DNA of 64,000 nucleotides from Cytospora piceicola (taxonomy: Eukaryota > Ascomycota > Sordariomycetes > Diaporthales > Cytosporaceae): positions 1,695,497-1,759,496 of the forward strand of contig JALQBC010000003.1 in the NCBI GenBank assembly GCA_023375675.1, read 5' to 3'. The notes under the pieces are model-generated. The model made no database searches. It was given only the letters and a program-made list of their open reading frames with translations, and was not told the origin of the DNA. This document shows positions 22,302 to 35,300 of the stretch, piece after piece. The position numbers and the translations under genes were made by a program. Numbering within the stretch: the stretch's first letter is position 1; every line of letters begins with the position of its first letter.

Positions 22302-24413
22302 TGCCGCCAGAATAACTGGAGTAACTGCCCAGAGTCAAAGTGCTGCGAAGTACTCGCACAGCGAGTCTTCCAAGTCAAGACGCTGATGCGCTATGCCTCT
22401 CGCAGTCCACCGTTAGAAAGGGTTGTCACCGGGGAACGGAGACGTTAAAGATGCGGTAGTCGATGCGTGGGTGGGGGGCTGAAGTGCAAGTGACTTCGTC
22501 GTCTGAGTGCTGACAAGGCAGTGAGGGGCCGCCACCGTGCTGCAGGCTCCTTAACGTGACTTATCCGGGGACTCATAAACCAGGCTCAGGGCCGTAATAT
22601 CTTTTCCAAAGCAGCCAAGCCGACACAGTTGCGCCTTACCACTGAAACGTTCAGGGATCTCAGAGCAGAATCACAAGCAAGGTTCTCAGGCCAAAGCGAA
22701 GGGACGTGAGGAACGAATTATCCACCGACAGCAAAGTATTGCAGTATTCCAGGCGAGCCTTCAAAGATTGTCCTCCCCAAAAAACCTCGACAAAGGCGAC
22801 AAGCGTTTCGAATCGTATCCCCCTGCCAAAGGGCTACCAGTATCTCTATCGAATCGGTCGGAAAGTGACGGTCGTGGTGAGTCGAAGAGCTAGTCGTCGT
22901 GGTGCTCAAAGTCGACTGGCTCTTGGTGATATAAGTAGAAAGTATTGGGGGTACCTTTTCCTCCTCAAGATGTCGATACAATATGTCCCCACGGGAATCA
23001 CAGCTACAGGAGGAGACTTTTTTTTTCTTCTTTTTTCCCAAGTGAACCCGGACTTGGAATGCGTTCGAGAGACGATCGTGTCTTTAGCAATGACGTGCTG
23101 CGTGCAGCCAGGACAGAACTTGGAATCGAAGATCGTAGATACTCGGTATATAAAAAGGCTGCGTGCGTCGATACGAGTCGTGCACGGTTCTCGTAGAAAG
23201 GGTTCGTCGCCGTCGTCGTCGCACGAAAGTGAACAAAAGGGCCCAAGTAATGAGGCACAGGCGTGGTCGTGGTCGTAGTTGTGGTTACGTGCTGAACCAA
23301 AGTCGGCCAAGTCGTCGCGGCGTATGTGGAGTACGGGCAGCTTCAGCACAGTGGCTCGAGTCGTAAAGCGAGAGACAAAGTCAGAGACAGATGTGGAGAG
23401 GTCTAGGCAGAGAGGCAGAGGCAAAGGGAGGCAAAGCTGAAGGAAGCGACTTCTTGTCGGCCACACGACGCAATCTCTGTCGACGTGGGAGAGACGACGA
23501 GAGGAAAGCAATGCGGCGGTTGACCGCTGTGTGTCGAAGGTGAAGGTGTGCAGGGAAGAAAAGCAAGAGGAAAGAAAGTGGGTTTCGATTGAAGAGAGTG
23601 AGTGAGACTGGAAGAGGCAGAGAGGCGGCGGAAACAAGACCTGGCGCCCCTCGCTGGTGCAAGTTTAGCGTAATGAGAAGCGGCACTTGAGGAGGTACCA
23701 AGGTACTGCGAGTGTACTTGGCGTGTACAACAGCTACATGGCTTCAGCTTTGCAGGGTTGCCCAGGTGGGTCACAACGTCCCCGATGGCAGACGTACCCT
23801 TGGTCCTGCCCTGGAATCATCCAGGCGGTTTCGCTGCTGGAAATCGAGCTGCAATGCTGTTCGCAATTCAGGTTTCTGATCGAACTAGCAGGGGATTTCA
23901 TCTCAATCGATCGGAAGTTAATTTGCTTCTTTTGCTTTGCAGAAGAAGTTCGGAATCAAGAGTGTCGTAGTAGGGCCGCGGGCAGGCAGTTGCTGAGCCT
24001 GGCTTGAGATAGTTGGAGAGTGACACCTGGGCACTTCCGAGCACGAACCTTGCAAGTACTGCGTAGTTACTCTGAAGTACCCAGAAGTGGGACTGGCAAC
24101 AGGGATGCCTGCTTCTCTCAGGTCGCCCCATGACACCCACACGCCTCACCTCCGAATCTGCGTGTGTTGCGCCCGACAGAATGCTGCTGCTCTTTTTTTT
24201 CAGCAGCAGCAGCTTTGCGCCCATATGATCACGGGGCCTGGGAGAGTCACACTATATTTTTGCGGCTCGTGGTCTTGATCGGCACCAAATAAGATGGGGG
24301 TTACCCATATGAATCGAGAAGTTTTTGACTTGATGATATCTTGGGCCGCTCTGGGCACACCTGGATGGAGTGCAGTACCAGATTGCAAGTACCGTAACGG
24401 GAGATATGCAATC

Positions 24414-24465
24414 GTACTAGGTACCTAGGTATATACCTATCTAGGTAGGTAACTACTTGGGTACC
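24414..24465. repeat. ACCTAGGT palindromic array
   Basis: ACTAGGTACCTAGGTATATA followed by CTATCTAGGTAGGTAAC. A smaller copy sits at about 24888-24910, and others at 26726-26765, 27350 and 28268-28290. Confidence 0.7.
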
Positions 24466-25189
24466 AGATCCCCTCCCCAATAGGAGGCTGGGTCACTTTG
24501 GGCTGCTACCGGTACAGCACACGCAGCTGCCCCGAAAAAGGAAACGAGTACATACAGATAGATGGCAAAGGTGTGTTGGGGAATACCATTACGACTTGGC
24601 TTCACTTTCCTGATAACAAAGGGCCCGGGGGGGGGGGGAAGGCTGGCGTCTCTTGATGGATCGTCCTGGGCGGCGTCTAACCTGGAGGCTCGCAGCGCTT
24701 ACGCTTACTTCCAACCTTGCCTATGGACAGGCAAGCCAAGCAGATCGAAAGAAGCGGCGAGCAAGCGAGCCTGGTGAGGCGGTTCCGATGTTGCCTGCCA
24801 AGGTGCACAGGTGGTTTTCAACGGACTACCAGAATGACAAACGGAGGCTATGCCCATCAAAATAGCCTGCCAAGTCTGTCTGCCTACCTTAGGTAAGTAA
24901 GTAGGTACCTTGCAAGCAAGTGATGATGATTGATGATGACGATTGATGCTCGCTCCCCAGGTCATCATCACTCAGTCGCTTCATGAACGCCATTGTCAAG
25001 GGTGAGATGAATCACAATCAATTGTAGGTAATAACCATGCATGCCTTTTGTTTCGTATGCCTATTGCCGCGACCAAAAGGGTGTTGGTAACGTGGTGTTG
25101 GGGCGGCGTTAAGACCGAGTGATGAAATAACGCCTGAAGGAAGAGTGTGCGCTGTGTGTGCGTGCTGGTCCCTGGATCGTCGCGCGTCT

Positions 25190-25213
25190 TCGCAGATTCG
25201 CAGATTCGCAGAT
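25190..25213 (+). repeat. TCGCAGAT x3 tandem repeat
   Basis: Three perfect tandem copies of the 8-mer TCGCAGAT. Confidence 0.85.
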
Positions 25214-26161
25214 TCACAGATCAGAGTCCAGACAGGACAGGGACAGGTGGGTTCCGCCCTGTCGCTTTGAGTGGCCGGGACCTCAGCTCTTGCAGCCGCT
25301 ATTCCCTTTTCGCACTTGGGCTTGCCCGTGCTTGCAAGGATAGGGTACATTGTCGTAGTTTTTAGTGTACGAATTAGTGTGGTAGCAGACCCCCAAATCG
25401 CTGATTCTCTTAGTGACAGTGGACACGGTTCAAGATCACTTTTTTTCCTCTCCTTCTCTCTCCTTCTTGACTGTCTGTTTCGAGGGTGTGATGGATGTTA
25501 TAGAGGATTCTCTCTGTGACGGAGGCTCCTGCGGTGAAGACTGGATCAGTAGTTATTTATGTACACGGTGTCAGTTGTTGGTAGCCACAAAAACACTACC
25601 GCCTGACGTGCCTGTGGGTAGGCCATGTTCAGTGGGGACAGTCTCGCGCAACCATCGTGAAGGGGTCTGTGCAAGATGACCCGGCACCTGCTAGGGTCCT
25701 GGGGGTCAGGGGGGTCATGGAGGTCCTGCGGGTCCTGGACTGCCATTCAGACAACCCCCGTTATCAAACCCACCCGCACCACCCGCACCACACCGCACCA
25801 CACCACGAACCACACTAGAGACTGCTCTCCGGACGATGGTGACACTCTAGAATGGTCTCGCCGGGCTTCACAAACCTGCTCTGAACTAACCTTCTTGACA
25901 TTGATTTTATTCTTTTTTTATATAAGAAAAAGAAGGCATTCTCCTCAGAAGGCACCATATCTCTCTTCTTTTCATCGTCCATGTCCGAGCAATCGGTGCA
26001 GTCGTGGCTTGTCACAAACACATTACAAGTCCCCCCAGGGCCGAGGTTGGTGGGGGAGTATATAGGTAATCTTTTGGCTAGTACTATTACTGCATAGTAT
26101 GCTTCGGGTGATCTGCACCGACATCTGTCTGTCTGTATCTGGTACCTACACCACGGTACTA

Positions 26162-26374
26162 TCAGACCAGGGGTTTGGCTGGCAAATCCAAATGTTCCCT
26201 TTCGCCGAGGACTGCATTATGGATGGCTGATCTGAGTTGGCAACTCACACACCTAGCCACATTTGGATTGGTTGTCACGCAACGTCGGCATCGAACGTTT
26301 TGTGCCAACCTTGGAATGCATCCCTCACCTTCGATAATCAACCCAGACCAGACCTCCTCGTTGTTATCAGCCAT
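26162..26374 (-). CDS. Possible small Cys4 protein (weak)
   Basis: A 70-codon single-exon frame beginning MADNNEEVW. Its central part reads VRCRRC followed ten residues later by CVSC, a C-x2-C-x10-C-x2-C arrangement that could hold one zinc ion. I do not recognise a family. There is no supporting splice structure, and it stands alone in a gene-poor region. It may be chance, or part of a longer spliced gene that I could not resolve. Confidence 0.22.
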   Translation of the reverse strand: MADNNEEVWSGLIIEGEGCIPRLAQNVRCRRCVTTNPNVARCVSCQLRSAIHNAVLGEREHLDLPAKPLV

Positions 26375-26802
26375 CGCCGGTGAAGGCAAAAAAAAAAAAC
26401 TGGTTTTGGGTCTCAATGGAGGGAGAGAAAGAGAGGAAAACCCCTTGATCGCTAACTTACCGTCCTACTGTGTACAAGCACACCGAATTACAACATCTCG
26501 AGCTGCAAGGCCCGGCCCGTGGAGACCCCTAAAAATATTGGGAGGTTCAAGATAACTCCAGACCCTGGCTGTCAGGGGCACATACTCACGAGAGGGAGGG
26601 GAGGGGGGCGTAGTGGCTTGATCCCCAGAGAATCGGGAGCCGTCAGTATACCCAATATCAGCTGCAGCATAAACAGTACCCGACCTGCCGACCTGCCGAC
26701 CTGCGCTGTGCTGCACTGCCCAGGTCCTACCTAGGTCCTACCTACCTAGTAGGTACTTGAGTACGTTGCAGCACTCCCGCATATGCGCAGAAACTCTCAG
26801 GA

Positions 26803-26833
26803 TGAATGGATGGGTGGGTGGATGGGTGGTGGA
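26803..26833 (+). repeat. GGAT/GGGT tetranucleotide microsatellite
   Basis: Imperfect run of GGAT and GGGT units. Confidence 0.8.
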
Positions 26834-28670
26834 TAAATAAACAGCAATACTGTACATCCTTTGACAGCTAGGTGCTGTCCAGCAGCATATCGGCCCTGTT
26901 TCCAAGTTGAACACGGCTCTGTTGCTGCTGTCGTTTTCAAACTAGGCCATTGTTTCACCCACGCTTCCTTGTGGCCATTTGTGGGGGGCCACTCATACAT
27001 AGAGAATCGACGTTCAACCCTCTGGGCGATCCAGACACGCCCTGCTCGCTCACCTCCAAGGAAAAAACAAGTGACCCATTTTTATATGCGTCAGGATGGA
27101 GTCTGTTTCGTGAATCCATGCAATCACGGCCTCTTTTGCCGTCCTGTCTCTGTATGACCACCATCACGAGCCTCGAGTCCAGAGATTATGGTACATGATC
27201 CCCTGCCGCCAGTGTCACCCATGCCGGGCAATCCTTAAGAGAGTCTCCAGATCAGTCAGGGTTTTTCTTGCAGCACGAAAACCGGTCAGCAAGGCGGTCA
27301 AATGCCATGAGTTCTTTGCTCGTCCACCGCCAAAGAGATTGGATACTACCTAGGTATTCATGTATGTGTGGTCGTCGCAACTTGGAGACCGTCATCCGTG
27401 GTGGAAATGGCTTGTCGTCTTTCTACCCAGTACTGTAGTGTACAGGGGGGGGGTGAGGGTGGAACCCCGTCGATCTCCTAAGGTCGACTGGTGCCTCTGA
27501 AAGTTCGAGAGTCTATCCAGGACCCACCATGGCTTATCGGGTTTGGTTCGGAAATTCCGGAATTCAGGGTCCTTACTCCATGTCGTAGCCATCCAGGCCA
27601 CCGAAAGGAGACATCGCTGCGAGCCCCTTGCTGGCACGGTCATGGTATCATCGACCACGAGGAATTGGTTCCAGTTCGAGCATTTTGTAGGCCAGGAAAT
27701 GATGCTGCGATTGCGAGAAATCTCATCTCAGGATGTGCTGTATGGTGGGACACACAGCATAATCAAGATTGGAGCCTGATATTTCGCTGCCCCACTTGCA
27801 AGTCCAAAAAGAGCAATGGTTCTCTTCCCTTCATCAATCAACCTTGTTATCAAATATCCCAGCCCCCGCAAGGTGGTTGACCTGGTCAAAAAAAATAGAC
27901 GAAGAGAAAAAAACTGCAAGAAAGAGAGTATTTTGGATCGCGATTCCCGTATCCCAGTTGGATCCCATCATTCATTCCATCCATGGCTGCCGAGCATCTT
28001 CCTCAACACCTTGGGCAACCCGACTTCACACAATCCTCGACTCACAGCTCACCGGCAACAGTGACACCACACCGTCCGGTGCACACCCGTCAAACATGCA
28101 TGAGTACCTGTCAGACACTCCTCATGAAACATACCCAGTATACGCAACGCGGATAATATCGCAGACACTATCCCGTACTATCCCGTACCTGATATATACC
28201 AAGGAAGAGCTACTTAGAAGGTACTTTGCATGTGCTCTTGTGGCCCCCGTTTAGCACGTGGTGTACATACTTACTTAAGTACCTAACTTAGGGATCTATA
28301 GGCATGTCATGGTCAATGGCTCATTAGTCAATCGGAGTGCCTGAGTACCCAGGTATCTAAGCATAACCACTTGCCGGTGGCATCAACCCTGGGAGATCTC
28401 GGGTCCGAGTCTTGTGGTGCTCGGGCACCATAGGCATCCAGCATCCTTTACCAACGGCAAGTGGTCGCCACTCTATCTCCGGAAAATCGCCCGATCGACA
28501 AGCTGTGCTTGATGCTGTTGGCCCAGGCCAGGCAGCCTCAGCGAGGAGGGAAGGGTAGCACAAACTCGCGGGAACACATTCGATAGGACGTTGGTAACCG
28601 CCTCATGCAGGACAAAAGGCCTGACTTGCTCGTTTCCGTTCTACCCGCTAATGCATCGCGTACCTGGGCA

Positions 28671-28722
28671 TCTTCATCATTATCATTATCATTATCATTA
28701 TCATCATCATCATCATTATTAG
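28671..28722 (+). repeat. ATTATC/ATC microsatellite
   Basis: Tandem TTATCA units pass into CAT/ATC triplets, about 50 bp in all. Confidence 0.9.
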
Positions 28723-29318
28723 TGCGTGTTCTCGTACACAGTAAAGAGGAGGTAAGGGGTGTGCTGTGCTGTACTGTGCTGCCCCTGAACTTGACACATT
28801 GGCTCAGGTCAGGGCTCCGACACATAAGAAGTCAAGTCTAATTCTATTTTCTCTAGCAACATCGCACATAAGTGTGATTGGAGTAAGGCTGAAGGATCGA
28901 GCGCATGTATGTATAGTTTCATCAATTGATGGCCCCCAGCACCATCCCCCCTAGCAACGCACGCACCTAAATAGATCTGGGAGTGCACCCTTGTCGCTCG
29001 GGCCGAATTTATGGGGCAAATCCTGACGCTATCCCAGAGCATTGAATGTCATGGCCGATCCGGAAGGGGAGGGGCAAGGCAAGCGCGCCGGATTATGTAC
29101 CGGTATCATTTCCCGTGATCGTAACGTCGTGTCTCACATCCCACCTCGATACACCTGCCACGCCCTGAACTGCAACCTTTCTGGTGTTGTATTAAAGACC
29201 CGACTGCCTTATGCCAAACAACGGCTTTGTATTGGGCTCATATAGATCAGCTTCCATCAGAATAACTCGTCCAAGCACCCTCGTCTATCGCCGCAGCTTC
29301 TCAGCCACCTCTTTCAAT

Positions 29319-31108
29319 ATGGCACCCCCCAAGTCTGCCCAGGAATTCCTTGACTTCGTGAACGCGTCACCAACTCGTAAGCATCAGCATCTCGAAACAC
29401 ACAATGCGTAACCCTTTTCGCTCACCCCTTTTTGATCAGCTTACCATGTTGTCGCCTCATCTGTGACCCGCCTCGAGGCTGCTGGCTTCAAGGCCATCAA
29501 GGAGAGGGACAACTGGTCCTCGGAGCTCCAGCCCGGCGGCAAGTACTATCTCACACGGAACGGTTCATCCATTGTCGCCTTCGCCATCGGCAAGAAATGG
29601 GCCCCCGGCAACCCCATCGCCATGATCGGTGCTCACACCGACTCCCCCTGCCTGCGCATCAAGCCCGTCTCCAAGAAGACCAATGCCGGCTTCATGCAGG
29701 TCGGCGTTGAGACGTACGGTGGCGGCATATGGCACTCTTGGTTCGACCGTGATCTCTCCATCGCGGGCCGTGTCCTAGTCAAGGACGCCGCGGGGAACTT
29801 CTTGCAGAAGCTCATCAAGGTCGATAAGCCCATCCTGAGAATTCCTACCCTGGCCATCCACCTTGACAGGGCGTCCAACTTCGACCCGAACAAGGAGACT
29901 GAGCTGTTCCCTATCTGTGGACTTGCCGCTGCTGAGCTGAACCGGACCGGGAAGACGGAGAAGGAGGCGAAGGCGGAGGCCGCGGAGGCCGCGGAGGTCG
30001 AGCAGGGTGGGGATTTCCAGCCGCTCAAGGCCATGGTGCAGAGGCATCATCCCTATCTGATCGATGTCATTGCGCAGCATGCTGATGTCGAGGCCGACGG
30101 GGTTGTCGACTTCGAGCTGGTGCTGTACGACACGCAAAAGTCCTGCCTGGGTGGTCTCAACGACGAGTTCATCTTCTCCCCACGCCTCGACAACCAGGAA
30201 ATGACATACTGCAGCGTCATGGGGCTGATAGAGTCCGTGAAGCCCGACAGCAGCCTGGACGACGAGTCCTCTATTAGACTGATCACATGCTTCGACCACG
30301 AGGAGATCGGATCGACCAGTGCGCAAGGCGCCAACTCGAACCTCCTGCCCGCTGTTATTCGGCGCCTGTCTGTCCTTCCCCGGGGTAACTTTGCCGATAC
30401 TGGCTCCGAAAAGTCGTACGACCATGTCAATGCCGAAGAGGTTGCCACAGCATTCGAACAGACTTTGTCGACCTCTTTCTTTGTTTCCGCCGACATGGCA
30501 CAGTACGTCCCTTTCCCGCCCAGAAATCTCCATGAGTCGGTTTCTGAAGTGATGTCTCAAGAGGGCTCTCCCTGAGATATGTTTCACTGTTTCCTGAGAC
30601 AATTACTCAGACATCCGACCTTGATCAGAAAGCTTACTGACGAAAACTGTTGTATAGCTCGGTCAACCCGAACTACCAGTCAAAATATGAGTCGAACCAC
30701 CAGCCGGAGATGAACAAGGGCACCGTCATCAAGAGTGAGTCGTCCTCCCTGACGAAGATGCAGCGTACAAATAAAGACTAAACAACCCAACCCAAACCAA
30801 CAGTCAACGCGAACCAACGATACGCAACCAATTCCCCCGGAATCGTCCTCCTCCAGGAGGTGGCAAAGAAGGCGGGCGTGCCTCTCCAGCTGTTTGTTGT
30901 CCGTAACGACAGCTCCTGTGGCAGCACCATCGGGCCCATGCTGTCGGCCAAGATGGGCGTGCGGACCCTGGACCTGGGCAACGCGCAGCTGTCCATGCAC
31001 TCGATCCGCGAGACGGGTGGGTCGTACGACGTCGAGCACGGCATCAGGCTGTTTGAGTCGTTTCTGTCGAATTACGCCGGGTTGGAGTCCAAGATCCTCG
31101 TGGATTAA
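29319..31108 (+). CDS. Aspartyl aminopeptidase, M18 family
   Basis: Predicted 500 aa in four exons: 29319-29376, 29440-30502, 30658-30734 and 30804-31108. Removes N-terminal Asp/Glu from peptides; members form a dodecameric di-zinc enzyme in the cytosol and, in yeast, also reach the vacuole. Metal and catalytic motifs are visible: IGAHTDSPCLRIKP (His85, Asp87), FSPRLDNQEM (Asp270) and CFDHEEIGSTSAQGANS (Glu307/308). C-terminal SMHSIRETGG carries the last His ligand region. NKGTVIKINANQRYATNSPG joins exons 3 and 4. The same frame is open upstream to another ATG at 29211, adding 36 residues rich in Arg/Ser (RRSFSATSF) that look like a mitochondrial presequence. A Lys/Glu/Ala-rich insert (about 187-207) precedes the QHADVEADG region. 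Confidence 0.93.
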
Positions 31109-32352
31109 GGCAAAGCATATTGACCCACTGGGACATGGCTGACTGATAGAAACAAGATTTACCATTTTTTGTCGCAGAGCGAAGGAACTTGTATCGATTA
31201 GAACACCCGTCAATCATGTTGAACTGCCAGTGGCTGTTGTAGATATCCTCTACTCCTACTCAGTCTTAGCCCTCAACACATTGGTAATGTGTCCAAAATT
31301 TTCAAATATATGACCACAAAATACATACACCAAACGGCTTAGTCGTACTTGAAGCCTATAATGATCCTGTTTTCAATCATCAGTCGTTCTTCCCTCGAGT
31401 ATCTATTCAAAAGTCCACGCAGAGGCCCTTGTCTATGTCTACAGTGCTTACTAGAACACGCAGGTCTACTATAATTTGGGGCAACCGCAAATACTTGCAG
31501 GGGTAAAATATTCTTCAATGCAGATATGTGGTGGTGAGAGTAGCGTCAAACTTGACGGGCGCATGATATGGGGAGATGTTCCTTTCCCAGGAAGATCTGG
31601 GAGGACACTATTAATAGTAAAATCCCCAAATGCTGGTGCAAGTAACTGGATGGGCTGCAAGATTTTCCATCAAAAACAATGTATTTTCTCCCCCCCCCCC
31701 ACCAACACCCCCCCACCAACACTCGAAGGGATATATACACTTGTGTCATTAGAGAAGTCTACTGTCTGGTTCGGAGCTGTCAGGTAACTCAAAAAGACCA
31801 AGGGCAAACAACGGGCAGCAGGCTCCTTGGCCCAGCAAAACCAGTGACATTTCCGGAACATACAGGGACCCAATGAAGTCGGGCTTCCAACAGTGAACAC
31901 ACTTAGATTATAGACAGGCCGGTGCAAATCAACAGTCATATCTATCGTGTGGTGGGCGGAGGTGAAGCCTAACACACAATCGAAGTTGTAAATGGACATG
32001 CCAATACTGGGGGAATCTTTTTATCTTTCTGTCTATTTATGCATCCAGAGACAAGCCCTTCCCTACCATTCTCCCCTGAACACGAAAGCTTCCCAAACTT
32101 GACCTGCCTCCTTCAAAAGTTCCGGGCATACTCCATGAATAGTGATACTAATCTTGATGCGCCCACCACTTCCTATTATCAAAACACAGTTGTCTGTGCA
32201 GAGGGGTCCGGCCGGCTCAGTCCCGCAAACGAGACAAGGCGACTCTTTGAAGGTGGTAACCTTCAATCACCACATTAACCACTGACCGTTTGGCCTCCTC
32301 CCGTTGACCGAGGCTCACCAAAGAACCACCGAGGGCAAGAAGCGGCACCACA
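31109..32352. other. Convergent 3' region between the aminopeptidase and LOS1
   Basis: No gene supported. Holds C-rich runs near 31690-31715 and otherwise unremarkable sequence. Confidence 0.6.
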
Positions 32353-35300
32353 CTATTTGCTCCCACTCATCCTCGTGAGGTAGTTCGAGAAAGCTTTCCT
32401 GTCCGTAGACAAGCAGTGTAGGAACTCTGAGCCATCGATACCAAAGCTTGGGAAGAGGGTGCTCTGGAGGTTGCGGATGAAGACCTCGCCAGTCTTGGTG
32501 TAGATTGTCTGCTCCAGCTGCACAATCTCGTTCATGACCTGCCTAGTCTGGGCATCGGACGGGTTAAACTGTGGGTCCTTGAGGACCTCCCAGCAAACGG
32601 GGTGGAAGCGTTCAACGATGAACCCATCGAAGCCCGGGATGAACGGAGTCGGGTTCGCTGTAGGTGGCGTTGGAGGGGATGAGATGGTGGCCACATCTGG
32701 GCCGCCCCAAACGGACGTCATCTTTGTCAATAGCCCGAAGGCCAACCTGCTCGTGGCCATGTTGCCGTGCGAAATTGTTCTGGCCAATGTGATAATGGAG
32801 GATATGAGGGACTCGAAGTATCCCTGGTTCGTCTCGCTGACTAACACGTTTCCGAGGTCGTTTTGCAGGATGATCTGAATGAAATGAAGATACTCCCTCC
32901 TCAGCTCGCCGAGCTGGATGTCATCATCCGTGCCAGTGGCCGGCTGGGACAGGCCCTCAAAAATGCGCTGCAGAAGTGGCGTGAGAAGCATGTTCAGTAT
33001 TTCGTAGATCTCACCCTTGAAATTGAACACAATTTGTTCTAGTAGCCGGAGGAACATGGCCATCTCGTCGTTTGATGAACTCTGCGAGAGCAAGCCTTCA
33101 ATCCACTGCGGCAGCTGAGGCAGCACGGTAACGCCCAGCACGCCGAGCAAACGAGAGAAAGCCGATCTGCAAGCGGTACGAATCTCGCGGTTCGTGTTCA
33201 GCTCCTTGAGCGCTACGAGGATAGCTTCCGCAACGCGTGAGAATACCTCAGAGATCTCCTTGGCCGGTGCTGGCTGCTTGTTGACGTTGTTGCCCGTTGG
33301 GGAATCAGCATATCCATGGGCTAATATTCCCAGTGCCGTGATGATGTGGTGAACCTGGAGAATGGCCTGCGAGTCACCAGACTTCGCTCTTGGCAAGTTC
33401 TGCTCCATGTCCGTGAACAAAGGCTCCATGATGGAACGAGCGTACAGCACCTGCTTTTCTACAGGGGTGCCGGTGGTAGAGGAGATGCAGCCGATAGCCT
33501 CAAACAAGTAGCACTGGTTTGTGAACATGGCATCTGCTGAATGATCCGACTCATCGGAGGACATATCGTCATCTGCCTCGTCGCTTGTGACTTCGGCCTT
33601 TATGGATAGCAAATCGCCAATGGATTGTATGACAGTTTCTGTCATGTTCTGTACTTGAGCCCGCAGTTGCTTGACTAACCGGTAGAACAAATACCACGAG
33701 CGTACGCGCACTCGAACGTGGTCATGGTGCACCAAGCGCACAAAGTTTTCCAGTACACGTGGTATATACTCTTGGCGGGTTTCGAAGAAGACGGCATAGC
33801 GAACGCAGATTTCCATGTACTGCAGAAGAATCGCGGGGTGTGGGAAGTTAGAAATGTCTGTGAAAACGTATCAGCAATCAACTCCAAATATGTGCGTCGG
33901 CCGATTTGCCTTGATTGCTTACCTGATTCTACCATCTTCGACATGATGAGCAGGAGCCTCTCAGCAGCAGCAGAACTGGGTTGAGATTTGCCAGCCAACC
34001 CTGAATTCGGAAGCGCAAGCTCGCCAAACAAATACATCTCGTGCAAAGCCAAGTCTACATCCCTCCAGTCCATTTGAGCCCCTTGTTGGTCAAGCGTCTG
34101 GAATGTGTTCGCGACAAGGTTGCTAAGGGTCTCCAAGTAGAGGGTTTGATCGACCGCCGCTACACTCTTTTGAAGATTCTGCAGTCGCTTTCGCAGTTCT
34201 TGGAACTCTGCCTCGTCGGTTTGCTCATCCTCATCGCCCCATGATGCTGTCTCGTCATACCTCATCTTCATGATGATGGCGTTCAGAATGCTGGGAAGCA
34301 TTTCGGAATAGCGAGGCGGCAAGGGCGTTATTTTGCGGAAGAGAGTAAGGATATCGGTTAGGGATGGGATGACAGAGGAGCAGACCTCGTCAAACTCATC
34401 GGAGAAGAAGCGGAGGAGGAGCGGAACAAAGTCATGCAAATGCTGCTCAGCCTTGGAACCGGCGTCCTGGCTGAACATTTCAAGCACCTTCACGACGTCC
34501 GTCATCACCACGTTGACAAGCTTCGCCACGGCTTCCGCCAGGTCTGTATCATATTTGGGCGTACCCCTGTACTGGTTCAAGGGCGGGCTGTTGACAAGCT
34601 CAGAAACAATTGGCTGAAGCCCGAGAAAAGCGATCAGCTCCATTTTGTCAGTGGGCTTCATCTTCTTCGAGGTGATCTCGGTGTAGGCGTCGACAGCGGC
34701 ATCTCGGACCTTGTCAGTGTCGCCTTTGGTCCGTCCAATCAAAGGAAGCAGCAGATTGATCATGTCCTGTTGGATAACTAGGGTAATATCAATCCATTGT
34801 ACCCATTTGCCCAGAACCTTCAGGGTCATCTCGATGATTCTGTCATCCTGATTCTGATATTGCGCGAGGATTTCCTGCCAGGAGCGAACGACCTTCTGCA
34901 TATCCCTTTCCCTGACAAGGTCTTTGAGGTCGACATTGCGGTTCGCCTCGTCCGGCTGTCTAGAGAGCAGCTGATCTGCGATCTCGTCGTGAACGGCAAG
35001 CAGTATGCGGAGGTAGAGGACACAACCGGCAGGGTTGTCCCTCCTGTCACTCCCAGGCAGGCTGGTCAGGGACAAGAAGTCATCCATGAAGCTTTCCCAT
35101 CCTTGTTTGTACAGCCGGACAAACAGCAGTGTCAAGGTCTGTGTAAGTTTATTCTGTAGAGTAGGCGAATCGATCTGCTCGGGGTTGCTGGCGTAGCTCC
35201 GCTTCACGTAGTCGAGTAAGGCGTCTTTCAGGATGGCTAGCTGGCTCGCATCGCTCTCGATCATGATTGCATTGTTGATAGCATCAAGGCAAACGACACG

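Larger units (their letters stand above)
22302..29318. other. 7-kb gene-poor region
   Basis: Contains the MED15 upstream region, including a CT-rich stretch at 22.9-23.6 kb that may be its leader, and the aspartyl aminopeptidase promoter. Otherwise I see only low-complexity repeats, four or five ACCTAGGT arrays and one weak Cys4 ORF (26374-26162). No open frame has exon-like conservation that I recognise, and no transposase, reverse transcriptase or terminal repeats are visible. Confidence 0.55.

Noticed and set aside
22906..23637. 243-codon minus-strand frame upstream of MED15
   Set aside because: Composition is CT-rich low complexity with no recognisable domain; it is more simply leader or promoter sequence.
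27491..28254. Plus-strand frames of 129 and 161 codons
   Set aside because: No domain, poor start contexts, overlapping frames and no plausible splice joins.
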